From Cellulomonas avistercoris (GTDB lineage: Bacteria > Actinomycetota > Actinomycetes > Actinomycetales > Cellulomonadaceae), in contig NZ_JACSQV010000019.1 of assembly GCF_014836445.1 (NCBI RefSeq), positions 1 to 64,000 on the forward strand: DNA of 64,000 bases. Reading direction: 5' to 3'. Made by a program: the position numbers and the translations under genes. Positions 7,854-15,724 of this stretch are shown here, one piece after another (the first letter of the stretch is position 1; each line of letters begins with the position of its first letter). The notes under the pieces were generated by a model. It searched no databases and was not told where the DNA came from. It was given only the letters and a program-made list of their open reading frames with translations.

Positions 7854-8339
7854 CTACCAGGCGTGCAGGTCCGGCGACCCGCCCGGGAACGCCGCGAACG
7901 TCGCGCGCTCCTCGTCCGTGAACGGCCGCGACGTGTACGTGGCGCCGTCGAGCTGCACCATCCGCGAGCGCGCACGCAGCGCGACCACGCCGTCGGGGTC
8001 CTCGCCGTCGATGATCTCGTACGCGAAGTCGACCGACGAGCGCCCCAGCCGCGGCACCCACACCTCCACGACGACGGGCGCGGGCCGGAACCGGATGGGT
8101 GCGAGGTAGTCGATCTCGTGCTTCACGACGACCAGCAGCGACGCCGTCATCGCCCCGACCTCGTCGACCCCCATGCGCGGGAACAGCGTGAACCGCGCGT
8201 CGTCGAGGTACCGCAGGAACGCCGCGTTGTTCACGTGGCCGAACAGGTCGACGTCCGACCAGCGCACCTGCATCACGACGCGCCCGCGTCCGGGGCGCGG
8301 CAGGCCGGGGGCCAGGGTCGGGCCGAGGGTCTCGTCCAT
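7854..8339 (-). CDS. Acyl-CoA thioesterase, 4HBT hotdog family
   Basis: 161-residue hotdog-fold protein. VRWSDVDLFGHVNNAAFLRYLDDARF is the 4-hydroxybenzoyl-CoA thioesterase signature, with the conserved Asp before the helix. LVVVKHEIDYLAPIRF and VEVWVPRLGRSSVDFAYEI are the following strands. It should hydrolyse a medium or short acyl-CoA; the substrate is unknown. Start ATG 8339 is supported by a TACCGT hexamer six bases upstream. A longer start at 8384 has no ribosome site. It converges on the racemase gene with 21 bases between. Confidence 0.82.
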   Translation of the reverse strand: MDETLGPTLAPGLPRPGRGRVVMQVRWSDVDLFGHVNNAAFLRYLDDARFTLFPRMGVDEVGAMTASLLVVVKHEIDYLAPIRFRPAPVVVEVWVPRLGRSSVDFAYEIIDGEDPDGVVALRARSRMVQLDGATYTSRPFTDEERATFAAFPGGSPDLHAW

Positions 8340-8345
8340 GACGTC

Positions 8346-8351
8346 ACGGTA
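8346..8351 (-). promoter_or_regulatory. -10 hexamer TACCGT, leaderless start of thioesterase
   Basis: TACCGT ends six bases before ATG 8339 and decides between two possible starts. Confidence 0.5.
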
Positions 8352-8459
8352 CGTCGCGGCACGTGGTGGACGCCCGGCAGCCACGCCCCGTCACCGCGGT
8401 CACGTCCTACGCTCGCGGGGAGCCCGGACGACCGGGCCGACGACGACGAGGACGCGCCC

Positions 8460-9212
8460 GTGCCCCACCACGACGACCCGCCCACCGTCACGGTCCTGAC
8501 GGGCGCCGGCATCTCGACCGCGTCGGGCATCCCCGACTTCCGCGGCCCGCAGGGCGTGTGGACGCGCGACCCCGCCGCGGCGGACCTGCTCGACATCGAC
8601 GCCTACGCGCGTGACGCGCGGGTCCGCGAGCGCGGCTGGCGCGCGTGGGCGCAGCACGCCGTGTGGGAGGCCCGACCGACGGCGGCGCACCGCTGCCTGG
8701 TCGACCTGGAGCGCGCGGGCCTGCTCGTCGCGGTGCTGACGCAGAACTTCGACGGGCTGCACCAAGCGGCGGGCAGCTCACCGGACAAGGTCGTGGAGCT
8801 GCACGGGACGCTGACGACGACGTCGTGCCTGCGGTGCGCGACGACGGTGCCGACGCGGGACGTCCTGGCGCGGCTGCCCACCGAGCCCGACCCGCGCTGC
8901 CAGGTGTGCGGCGGGATCCTCAAGCCGGACGTCGTGTACTTCGGCGAGCGGCTGCCCGACGACGCCCTGGAGCGCGCCGTCGCCGCGACGCGTGACGCGC
9001 ACACGTTCGTCGCCGTCGGCACGACCCTGACGGTGCACCCCGTCGCCGGTCTGGTCCCGCTCGCGGTGGACGCGGGCGCACGGCTCGTCGTCGTCAACGC
9101 CGAGCCGACGGCGTACGACCACCTCGCGGACGAGATCCTGCGCGACCCGATCGACCAGGCCCTCCCCGACCTGGTCGCGCGTCTCGTCAGAGCGCGGGAA
9201 CCGGGGCTCTGA
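8460..9212 (+). CDS. NAD-dependent protein deacylase, sirtuin family
   Basis: 250-residue Sir2 protein that removes acyl groups from lysines using NAD+. Visible motifs are GAGISTASGIPDFRGPQGVW (NAD pocket), TQNFDGLH, the catalytic His in VELHGTL (H115), four zinc cysteines (C123, C126, C147, C150) and GTTLTVHP for NAD-ribose binding. Neither the Tyr nor the Arg of the SIRT5-type desuccinylase pocket is obvious, so a deacetylase or long-chain deacylase role is more likely. The GTG at 8460 follows GAGGACGCGCCC. The gene ends inside a strong hairpin shared with the next, convergent gene. Confidence 0.9.
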   Translation: MPHHDDPPTVTVLTGAGISTASGIPDFRGPQGVWTRDPAAADLLDIDAYARDARVRERGWRAWAQHAVWEARPTAAHRCLVDLERAGLLVAVLTQNFDGLHQAAGSSPDKVVELHGTLTTTSCLRCATTVPTRDVLARLPTEPDPRCQVCGGILKPDVVYFGERLPDDALERAVAATRDAHTFVAVGTTLTVHPVAGLVPLAVDAGARLVVVNAEPTAYDHLADEILRDPIDQALPDLVARLVRAREPGL

Positions 9213-9235
9213 CGCCCGGTTCCCGCGCTCTGACG
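9185..9235. terminator. Perfect 21-bp hairpin, bidirectional terminator
   Basis: Bases 9185-9205 are the exact reverse complement of 9215-9235, with a 9-base loop (GCTCTGACG). The left arm is coding: it overlaps the last codons and runs to the sirtuin stop. It lies between convergent genes. Confidence 0.75.
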
Positions 9236-9257
9236 GGGCCGTGCCGCGGTGGTGTCG

Positions 9258-9821
9258 TCAGGTGAGCCAGTCGCGGACGGCCGCGACGACGGGTGCGTCG
9301 GCCGGACCGTGCGTGCCGGGGACGACGACGAGGGTCGCCGGGCCGGCCACGGCGGCGAGGTGGGCCGCGAGCTCGTCCGGGGTGCCGAACGGGTCGGACG
9401 CGCCGCTGACGGCCAGCACGGGCACGTCGATGCGCGGCAGGTGCGCGATCCGCAGCTGCTCGGGCCTGCCGGGCGGGTGCAGCGGGTAGGACAGCAGCAG
9501 CAGACCGGCGACCGCGAGCCCGTCCGCCACGGCCATCGAGCTCATGCGCCCGCCGAACGACCGTCCGCCGACCACGAGCCGCTCGGTCGCCACGCCGAGC
9601 TCGGCGGCGAAGGCGTCGGCCTCCTCGCGCACGCGCGCCGGCGCGGCCTTCGCGCCGCGGGGCAGGTCGATGCGCCGTACCGGGATCCCGGCGGCCGTCA
9701 GCGCGGTGTCGAGCGCGACGAGCGTCCGGTTGTCCCGCGTCGCACCCGCCCCGGGCGCCAGCAGCACGCCCGCGACGTCGACCGGCCCGGACCCCGCCCG
9801 CAGCACCCGCACGTCCGCCAT
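9258..9821 (-). CDS. Alpha/beta hydrolase, dienelactone-hydrolase/KANSL3-like
   Basis: 187-residue alpha/beta hydrolase. The nucleophile elbow is GGRSFGG, the acid lies in SGASDPFG, and the histidine is in VVPGTHGPAD, so the triad is complete. GVLLAPGAGATRDN is the oxyanion-side loop typical of the compact KANSL3/Tex30-like hydrolases, which have no cap domain. Substrate unknown. The start at 9821 (GTGAGGATGGGGGG upstream) is preferred because an upstream extension would read through the AGAGAGCAATCC repeat. Confidence 0.78.
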   Translation of the reverse strand: MADVRVLRAGSGPVDVAGVLLAPGAGATRDNRTLVALDTALTAAGIPVRRIDLPRGAKAAPARVREEADAFAAELGVATERLVVGGRSFGGRMSSMAVADGLAVAGLLLLSYPLHPPGRPEQLRIAHLPRIDVPVLAVSGASDPFGTPDELAAHLAAVAGPATLVVVPGTHGPADAPVVAAVRDWLT

Positions 9822-10153
9822 CCCCCCATCCTCACCCACCCCCAGGAGCCCGAGAGAGCAATCCCCCCCCCCAGGAGCTCGAGAGAGCAATCCGGCCACC
9901 CATCCCCTGGGGCGTGAGAGAGCAATCCAGCACAACGCGCCGGTGGGCAGGACGGGACGCGCGACCCTGGATTGCTCTCTCGCGGGGAGGAGGGGGCGGG
10001 AGTGTTCTCTCGCGGGTGGGGGGAGAGGGCTGGATTGCTCTCTCGCGCCGGGGGGTGAGGGAGGGTGGGCAGGGCACGACGTGGGTGGGGGGCGCGGGAG
10101 ATCACCCTGTGGGCGGTGCGGGAGGGTGCGGAGTCGCAGGTAGCCTGCCCGCC
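9822..10153. repeat. Gene-free 332 bp with inverted copies of the AGAGAGCAATCC repeat
   Basis: Three forward copies of AGAGAGCAATCC (in 9851-9864, 9880-9893 and 9915-9930) are followed by reverse copies at 9967-9985 and 10030-10047 and a degenerate one (GTGTTCTCTCGCGGG) near 10003-10017. Forward copies come first and reverse copies second, so the whole forms a loose palindrome of about 200 bp that could fold. The family also makes the array at 1-105. A run of ten C (9863-9872) sits in it. The rest is G-rich filler and the moxR promoter at the right end. Confidence 0.8.
10141..10146 (+). promoter_or_regulatory. -10 hexamer TAGCCT, leaderless start of moxR operon
   Basis: TAGCCT ends seven bases before GTG 10154. 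No Shine-Dalgarno sequence is present. Confidence 0.5.
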
Positions 10154-11146
10154 GTGAGCCGCGACACCGTGTCCCCGTCCGACCGCACCCGGGCCGGTGC
10201 GCTGTGCGACCGCATCGACGCGGTGTTCGAGCAGCGCGTCGTCGGGCAGTCGCAGCTGCGGGCGTCGCTCGTGGTCGCGCTGATGTGCGGCGGGCACGTC
10301 CTGCTGGAGTCGGTGCCGGGTCTGGCCAAGACGACGGCCGCGCAGACGCTCGCGCACGCGGTGTCCGGCTCGTTCCACCGCATCCAGTGCACGCCGGACC
10401 TCATGCCGTCGGACATCGTCGGCACGCAGGTCTTCAACTACGGGACGTCGACGTTCACGACGCAGCTCGGGCCCGTGCACGCCAACGTCGTGCTGCTCGA
10501 CGAGATCAACCGGTCCTCCGCCAAGACGCAGTCGGCGATGCTCGAGGCGATGCAGGAGCGGCAGACGACCATCGCCGGGGAGATCCACAAGGTCCCGTCG
10601 CCGTTCATGGTCCTGGCCACCCAGAACCCCATCGAGGAGGAGGGCACGCACGTGCTGCCCGAGGCCCAGATGGACCGGTTCCTGCTCAAGGAGGTGCTCG
10701 ACTACCCGGACGCCGACGAGGAGGTCGAGATCCTCGAGCGCATCTCCGACGGGCGCATGACGCGCGCGCTGCGCAGCGACCGCCTGGGTCTCGACGAGAT
10801 CGCGTGGCTCCAGCGCACGGTCGACCAGGTGTACGTGGACCGCTCGATCCGCCGGTACGTCGTCGACCTGGTCGCCACCACGCGCGGCCGCGGCCCCGTC
10901 CAGGTGCCCGGGCTGGACCGGCTGGTGCGCATGGGTGCCAGCCCCCGCGGGTCCATCTCGCTCATGCGCGTCGCCCAGGCGGTCGCGCTGCGGGCCGGGC
11001 GCGGGCACGTCGTCCCGGAGGACGTGCACGCGATGCGCAACGCCGTGCTGCGGCACCGCATCGTGCGCTCGTTCGACGCGATCGCGGACGACGTGTCGAC
11101 CGAGTCGATCATCACGTCCGTGTTCGACGCGGTCCCGGTGCCCTGA
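10154..11146 (+). CDS. MoxR-type AAA+ ATPase
   Basis: 330-residue MoxR ATPase, first gene of a six-gene operon. Walker A is the variant ESVPGLAKTT, Walker B is VVLLDEINR, sensor 1 is LATQNP and the arginine-finger region follows in EAQMDRFLLK. MoxR ATPases act as chaperone-like remodelling factors for partner proteins with von Willebrand A (VWA) domains, which are encoded downstream here. Longer in-frame starts would run into the repeat region; GTG 10154 is set by a leaderless -10 hexamer. The next gene begins three bases after the stop. Confidence 0.92.
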   Translation: MSRDTVSPSDRTRAGALCDRIDAVFEQRVVGQSQLRASLVVALMCGGHVLLESVPGLAKTTAAQTLAHAVSGSFHRIQCTPDLMPSDIVGTQVFNYGTSTFTTQLGPVHANVVLLDEINRSSAKTQSAMLEAMQERQTTIAGEIHKVPSPFMVLATQNPIEEEGTHVLPEAQMDRFLLKEVLDYPDADEEVEILERISDGRMTRALRSDRLGLDEIAWLQRTVDQVYVDRSIRRYVVDLVATTRGRGPVQVPGLDRLVRMGASPRGSISLMRVAQAVALRAGRGHVVPEDVHAMRNAVLRHRIVRSFDAIADDVSTESIITSVFDAVPVP

Positions 11147-11149
11147 CCC

Positions 11150-12115
11150 GTGCCCGCCCGGTCCCGTCTCGCGCTGGTGCGCGCGCGCCTGCAGCTGCCG
11201 ACGCTGCGGCGCGCCACCGGCCTGCTCGACGGGCGGCACCGCGCGGTGTGGAAGGGGCACGGCGACGAGGTCGACGACCTGCACGTCTACACGCCCGGGG
11301 ACGACGTCGGCGACATCGACTGGCGCGCGTCCGCGCGCTCGGCGCAGCCGGTCGTCAAGCGCTACGAGGCGACGTCGAACGTCGGTCTCGTGCTGGTCGT
11401 CGACACCGGACGGCACATGTGCGCGACGTCGGCGGGCGGTGAGCCCAAGCACGAGGTCGCCCAGCTCGTCGCCGACGTGGTCGCGCACCTCGCGCACCAG
11501 CGCGGCGACCGCGTGTCGCTCGTCGCGGGCGACGCGGGCCGCGTGCTCGAGGTCCCGGCGGGCGCCGGCACGACGCACCTCGAGGTGCTGCTGCGACGCG
11601 TCGAGCGCGCGTTCGACCCGGAGGCCCCCGAGGGCGACCTCGCGCGGCTCCTCGACCGGGTGCTGCGCCGCACGGCACGCCGCTCGCTGGTCGTCGTCGT
11701 GACGGACGAGGCGCGGCCGGGAGCCGCGGACGAGCGCGCCCTGGCGCGCCTGCGCACGCGGCACGAGGTGATGGTGGTGCAGGTCGTCGACGCGGACCTG
11801 TTCGCGGACGGCCTGGGTGCGGCGCCGGGCACGCTCGCGGGCGGGTCGGCGGCCGCGGTGCGTGGCCGACCGGTCGTGGCACCGCCGCGCGGGCGGCCCG
11901 TGCGGGACGTCGTGAGCGGCTGGTCCCTGCCCGCCTACCTGCGGGGCCGGCGCGGCGTGCGCGAGGCGGTGGCCGCCGCCCGCAGCGCCCGGCACGCGGA
12001 GGTCGAGGGGCGCACCCGGCGCCTGGGTGTCACCTCGGTGACGGTCGAGAGCACGCACGACGTGCTGGACGAGATGGTCGCGCTGCTCGGGAGGTCGCGT
12101 CGTGCCGGGCGCTGA
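11150..12115 (+). CDS. DUF58 domain protein
   Basis: 321 residues. The DUF58 signature is near the N-terminus: HRAVWKGHGDEVDDLHVYTPGDDVGDIDWRASARS. It is followed by a VWA-like fold (VGLVLVVDTGRHM) whose metal site is incomplete, D-T-G-R in place of D-x-S-x-S. No transmembrane segments are seen, unlike many DUF58 proteins, so this one is probably cytoplasmic and works with the MoxR ATPase encoded just upstream. The last 14 bases overlap the next gene. Confidence 0.85.
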   Translation: MPARSRLALVRARLQLPTLRRATGLLDGRHRAVWKGHGDEVDDLHVYTPGDDVGDIDWRASARSAQPVVKRYEATSNVGLVLVVDTGRHMCATSAGGEPKHEVAQLVADVVAHLAHQRGDRVSLVAGDAGRVLEVPAGAGTTHLEVLLRRVERAFDPEAPEGDLARLLDRVLRRTARRSLVVVVTDEARPGAADERALARLRTRHEVMVVQVVDADLFADGLGAAPGTLAGGSAAAVRGRPVVAPPRGRPVRDVVSGWSLPAYLRGRRGVREAVAAARSARHAEVEGRTRRLGVTSVTVESTHDVLDEMVALLGRSRRAGR

Positions 12116-12599
12116 GCTGGTCGACCCCGTGGCGTACGCGCCGTGGTGGCCGTGGGTCTCGCTCGCGATCGCCGTCGCGGTCGTCGCGTGGTTCGTGTGG
12201 GTGGTGCGCTCGACGCGCGCGCCCGCCCCCACGGCGCCGACCGCCCCGCCCGGACCCGCGACGGCTCCCCCGGCGCCGGCGTCCCGCAAGGACCCGTACG
12301 CCGCGCTGCGCGGCACGACGCTCGCGCGGCTCGACGAGGTCGAGAGCCGCTACCGGGCCGGTGAGGTCGACACCCGCGCGGCGAACCTGGAGATCCGGTA
12401 CGTGCTGCGCGAGTTCGCGACGGCGCGCACGGGCGTCGACACGTCCGCGATGACCGCGTCCGCCGCGCGCGCCGACCGCCGGACCCGTCCCCTGGCGTCG
12501 CTCCTGGAGGGCACGTCGATGCCGACGTTCGCGGCGACGTCGCGCGCGCGGGTCGCCCGCTCGCTCGCCGAGGCCCGCAAGCGGGTGCGCGCGTGGTGA
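12102..12599 (+). CDS. Small single-TM protein of the MoxR operon
   Basis: 165 residues. One transmembrane segment (WVSLAIAVAVVAWFVWVV, about residues 17-34), a Pro/Ala-rich linker and a cytoplasmic helical domain containing ALRGTTLARLDEVESRYRAGEVDTRAANLEIRYVLREF. Proteins of this size and layout occupy the same place in many MoxR-VWA operons (DUF4381-like position). GTG start after GGGAGGTCGCGTC, overlapping the DUF58 gene by 14 bases. Role inferred only from position: a membrane tether or regulator of the ATPase complex. Confidence 0.7.
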   Translation: MPGAELVDPVAYAPWWPWVSLAIAVAVVAWFVWVVRSTRAPAPTAPTAPPGPATAPPAPASRKDPYAALRGTTLARLDEVESRYRAGEVDTRAANLEIRYVLREFATARTGVDTSAMTASAARADRRTRPLASLLEGTSMPTFAATSRARVARSLAEARKRVRAW

Positions 12600-13585
12600 C
12601 GCGCGAGGGGCTCGAGGTGCCGTGGCTGGTGCCGGTGGTCCTGGGCGTCGTGGTCGCCGCGCTCGTCGTCGGGCTGCTCGTGCGGGACCGGCGCGGGACG
12701 ACGCCCGTGGCCAACACCGACGACCTGCGGGCCGTGCCGGCGCTGCGGGCCTGGCGCGTGCGCTACCGGGCGCTGCGCGTCGGCGTCGCGCTCGCCGTCG
12801 CCGCGGCCGCCGTGGGGGCCGCGCTGCTCGCCGCGCGTCCGGTCACCGTCCAGGAGCGCACGCGCGAGCTCGCCAACCGGGACATCGTGCTGTGCCTCGA
12901 CGTGTCGGGGTCGATGCTCGACTACGACGAGCGCGTCGTGGAGACGTTCGAGCGGCTCGTCGACGGGTTCACGGGCGAGCGCGTCGCGCTGTCGGTGTTC
13001 GACTCGACCTCCGCGACGGTCTTCCCCCTGACGGACGACTACGAGCTGGTCACCACGCAGCTGCGCACGGCGCGCGAGGCCTTCACCGACCTCGGGTCGG
13101 ACGCGGCCGCCGACGTCCTGCGGGGCACGACCGGGCTCGAGGGGCAGGCCTCGCTCATCGGCGACGGCGTCGCGTCGTGCGCGATGCTCTTCGACCAGTA
13201 CGACGCCGACCGGTCCCGCTCCGTCGTCCTGGCGACGGACAACGAGGTGTGGGGCAGCCCGGTGTACTCGCTGCCCGAGGCCGCCGCGCTCGCGGCGTCC
13301 CGCGGCGTCGTCCTGCACGCGCTGTACCCCGACGAGGACCGGGACCTGGGCGCGGCCACCGCGGCCGAGCTGCGGATCGCGGCCGAGGGCACGGGCGGCA
13401 CGTTCGCCGCCGCGCAGGACGCGGGCGCGGTGCCCGCGATCCTCGCGCAGGTGCAGGCCGGGCAGCTCGCGGCCATGCAGGCCGATCCGGAGCGCGTCGT
13501 CACGGACGACGACGACCCGTGGGTGCGGCTCCTGTACGCCGCGGGGCTGGGCGTCGTGCTGCTCGCGTGGCGGGTGCGCGCATGA
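12596..13585 (+). CDS. VWA-domain membrane protein 1
   Basis: 329 residues (a GTG three bases earlier is also possible). Two N-terminal transmembrane segments (VPVVLGVVVAALVVGLLV and VALAVAAAAVGAALLAA), then a VWA domain with an intact metal-ion-dependent adhesion site (LCLDVSGSM, Asp at about 102) and LATDNEVWG, and a C-terminal transmembrane segment. The VWA domain would bind ligand or a partner through a divalent metal. The start forms a GTGA overlap with the gene before. It resembles BatA-type proteins of MoxR operons. Confidence 0.85.
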   Translation: MTREGLEVPWLVPVVLGVVVAALVVGLLVRDRRGTTPVANTDDLRAVPALRAWRVRYRALRVGVALAVAAAAVGAALLAARPVTVQERTRELANRDIVLCLDVSGSMLDYDERVVETFERLVDGFTGERVALSVFDSTSATVFPLTDDYELVTTQLRTAREAFTDLGSDAAADVLRGTTGLEGQASLIGDGVASCAMLFDQYDADRSRSVVLATDNEVWGSPVYSLPEAAALAASRGVVLHALYPDEDRDLGAATAAELRIAAEGTGGTFAAAQDAGAVPAILAQVQAGQLAAMQADPERVVTDDDDPWVRLLYAAGLGVVLLAWRVRA

Positions 13586-14646
13586 GCGCCCGCGCGGTCG
13601 TCCCGGTGGTCGTCGTGCTGGTCACGGCGCTGCCCGTGCTCGTCCTGTGCGTCGGGCAGGCCCTCGGGCTCGGGCTGCGGCGCGGCCGGGTCCGGCGGTC
13701 CGACGCGCCGCGGGCCGGCACGTGGACGTGGTGGCGACGCGCCGCTCTCGTCGTCGTCCTGGGCGTCGTGGGGCTGACGCCGACCGTCGCGGTGACGCAG
13801 GCGGGCGGTGCGCGCGTGGGCGTACAGCTGTGGTTCGTCGTCGACCGCACGGGCTCGATGGCCGCCGAGGACTGGGGCCCCGGCGACCCCGTGGTGCGCG
13901 GGCCGGGGCTGGCGCCCGTGCCGGCGGTGCAGCGCCTCGACGGCGTCCGGCACGACGTGGTCTCCCTGGCGGGCGACGTGCCCGGCGCGTTCTACTCGGT
14001 CGTCGCCTTCGCCGACGAGGCCGGCACGCAGCTGCCCCTGACGGACGACGCGACGGCCGTGCGCGCGTGGGCGCAGACCGTGACGCAGGAGGTCACGGCC
14101 GGCTCGGCGGGGACGCGCCGCGACCGCGCCCTCGACGTGCTGGAGCGCTCGCTGCGTGACGCGCAGGACCGTGACCCGGCGATGGCGCGGCTCGTGTTCT
14201 ACCTCTCGGACGGCGAGCAGACCGCGGACGAGGAGCCCGGCACGTTCGCGTCGATCGCGCCGCTCGTCGACGGGGGTGCCGTGCTCGGGTACGGGACGCC
14301 CTCCGGCGCACCGATGCGCACGTACGACGGCACGCTCGACCCGGACGCCGAGTACATCCCCGACCCCGACGACCCGTCGCGCCCCGCCCTGTCGCGGGCC
14401 GACGAGGCCGCGCTGCGGCAGGTCGCGGCCGAGCTCGGCGTGCCGTACGTCCACCGCGACGGCCCGACGAGCACCGCCGACCTCGTGGCCGACGTCGACC
14501 TGGACGCGATCGCCGCCGACGGGCGCACGGACGTGAGCGCACGGCGCGACGTCGTGTGGCCGTTCGCGCTCGCAGCCGGCGTGCTGCTCGCCGCGGAGGC
14601 GTGGACGTGGGCGCGCGCGTCGAGCCGGTGGCGGAGGCGGCGATGA
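13582..14646 (+). CDS. VWA-domain membrane protein 2
   Basis: 354 residues, same overall plan as its neighbour: two N-terminal membrane segments, a VWA domain with the metal site FVVDRTGSM (D88, T90, S92) and a second site strand LVFYLSDGEQ, and a C-terminal membrane segment just before the Arg-rich end. The sequence differs enough from the upstream VWA protein that this is an old duplication or a distinct BatB-like paralogue; the two probably form a pair. ATGA overlaps on both sides show tight translational coupling. Confidence 0.85.
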   Translation: MSARAVVPVVVVLVTALPVLVLCVGQALGLGLRRGRVRRSDAPRAGTWTWWRRAALVVVLGVVGLTPTVAVTQAGGARVGVQLWFVVDRTGSMAAEDWGPGDPVVRGPGLAPVPAVQRLDGVRHDVVSLAGDVPGAFYSVVAFADEAGTQLPLTDDATAVRAWAQTVTQEVTAGSAGTRRDRALDVLERSLRDAQDRDPAMARLVFYLSDGEQTADEEPGTFASIAPLVDGGAVLGYGTPSGAPMRTYDGTLDPDAEYIPDPDDPSRPALSRADEAALRQVAAELGVPYVHRDGPTSTADLVADVDLDAIAADGRTDVSARRDVVWPFALAAGVLLAAEAWTWARASSRWRRRR

Positions 14647-15704
14647 GCAGCAAGCGTGACCGGGCCCGTCGGGCGCAGGAGAAGGTGGTCCGGGACCGGG
14701 CCGCCCGGGAGGCGCGCCGTCGCGCCGTGCCCCCGCACGTGCGCCGTCGGCGCCGCCTGCTGCGGTGGAGCTGGCTGCCCGCGCTCGTGCTGCTGGGCCT
14801 CGCCGTGAACCTCCTGACGCTCGGCCCCGGGTACCGCGAGGCACGCGCCGCGTACGACGCGGGCGAGGAGTGGGAGGCCGTCGACCTGTTCGACCGGGTC
14901 GACCGCTGGACCTTCGTGGAGCGCTGGAAGGGTGCGTTCAACGCCGGCACGGCCCGGTACCGCGCGGGCCTGTACGGCAGCGCGATCCGGTACCTCGACG
15001 AGGCGCTCGAGACGGTGCCCGACGAGCACCGCTGCGACGTCCAGACCAACCGCGCCCTCGCGCTGCAGGCGCAGGAGGCCGAGACGCGCGAGGAGGCCGA
15101 GGTGCAGCTCGCGTACGTCGAGGAGCTCGCCGCGGCCCTCGCCGCGCAGGCCGCGGGCGAGCCGTACGACGCCGAGGTCCTCGAGCCGCCGTACGAGGGC
15201 GCCGACGACCCCACCGTCGCCGACGAGCTCGGCTTCGCGGGGTACCTGCTGCGGATGGCGGCCGACGACGCGGCGCTCGCGGCCGAGGCGCTCGCCGACC
15301 CGGCGTGCACACCGCCCCCCTCCCAGGGTGGCGGCGGGCAGGACGAGCAGGACGAGCAGGACCAGGGCGGCGGCGGGCAGGACGCGGCGCCGACGCCGCA
15401 GCAGGAGGCCGAGCAGCGCATGCAGGAGCTGCTCGACCTCGCCACCGACGTCGAGCGCCTGGCGCAGGCGGCGCAGGACGGCACGCTCGAGGGTGCGCCG
15501 ACCCCCGGTGCGGGCGGCCAGGAGGCACCGGACCCGGCGCAGGCCGAGGCGGAGCGTCAGGAGGCGCTCGCGGAGCGCAACCAGCAGGCGGGCGGCGGCG
15601 GTGGCGGCCAGCCCGCACCGTCGGGCGGCGACGGCACGGGTACGGCCCCCGGCGGAGGTGACGGACCGGGCTCGGGCGGGGGCGGCGGCGCCCGGAACTG
15701 GTGA
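14643..15704 (+). CDS. TPR-like membrane protein, last of MoxR operon
   Basis: 353 residues. A strongly basic N-terminus and one membrane segment (LPALVLLGLAVNLLTL) are followed by two or three TPR-like helical pairs (EARAAYDAGEEWEAVDLFDRV, FNAGTARYRAGLYGSAIRYL). The C-terminal third is low complexity: Gln/Glu/Ala helices between runs of Gly and Asp-Glu-Gln, ending in a Gly-rich tail. BatC-type proteins combine TPRs and a disordered tail in the same operon position. ATGA overlap with the second VWA gene. Confidence 0.78.
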   Translation: MSSKRDRARRAQEKVVRDRAAREARRRAVPPHVRRRRRLLRWSWLPALVLLGLAVNLLTLGPGYREARAAYDAGEEWEAVDLFDRVDRWTFVERWKGAFNAGTARYRAGLYGSAIRYLDEALETVPDEHRCDVQTNRALALQAQEAETREEAEVQLAYVEELAAALAAQAAGEPYDAEVLEPPYEGADDPTVADELGFAGYLLRMAADDAALAAEALADPACTPPPSQGGGGQDEQDEQDQGGGGQDAAPTPQQEAEQRMQELLDLATDVERLAQAAQDGTLEGAPTPGAGGQEAPDPAQAEAERQEALAERNQQAGGGGGGQPAPSGGDGTGTAPGGGDGPGSGGGGGARNW

Positions 15705-15724
15705 GCCGGTGCGAGGATCAGCCC

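Noticed and set aside
9863..9872. Runs of ten C (9863-9872) and ten G (35444-35453) as functional elements
   Set aside because: Homopolymers of this length are prone to assembly error and lie in non-coding DNA; no claim is made from them.
10154..15704. MoxR-VWA operon as a novel defence or phage-like system
   Set aside because: Gene order matches widespread chromosomal MoxR/Bat operons, with no nuclease, toxin or mobile gene near.
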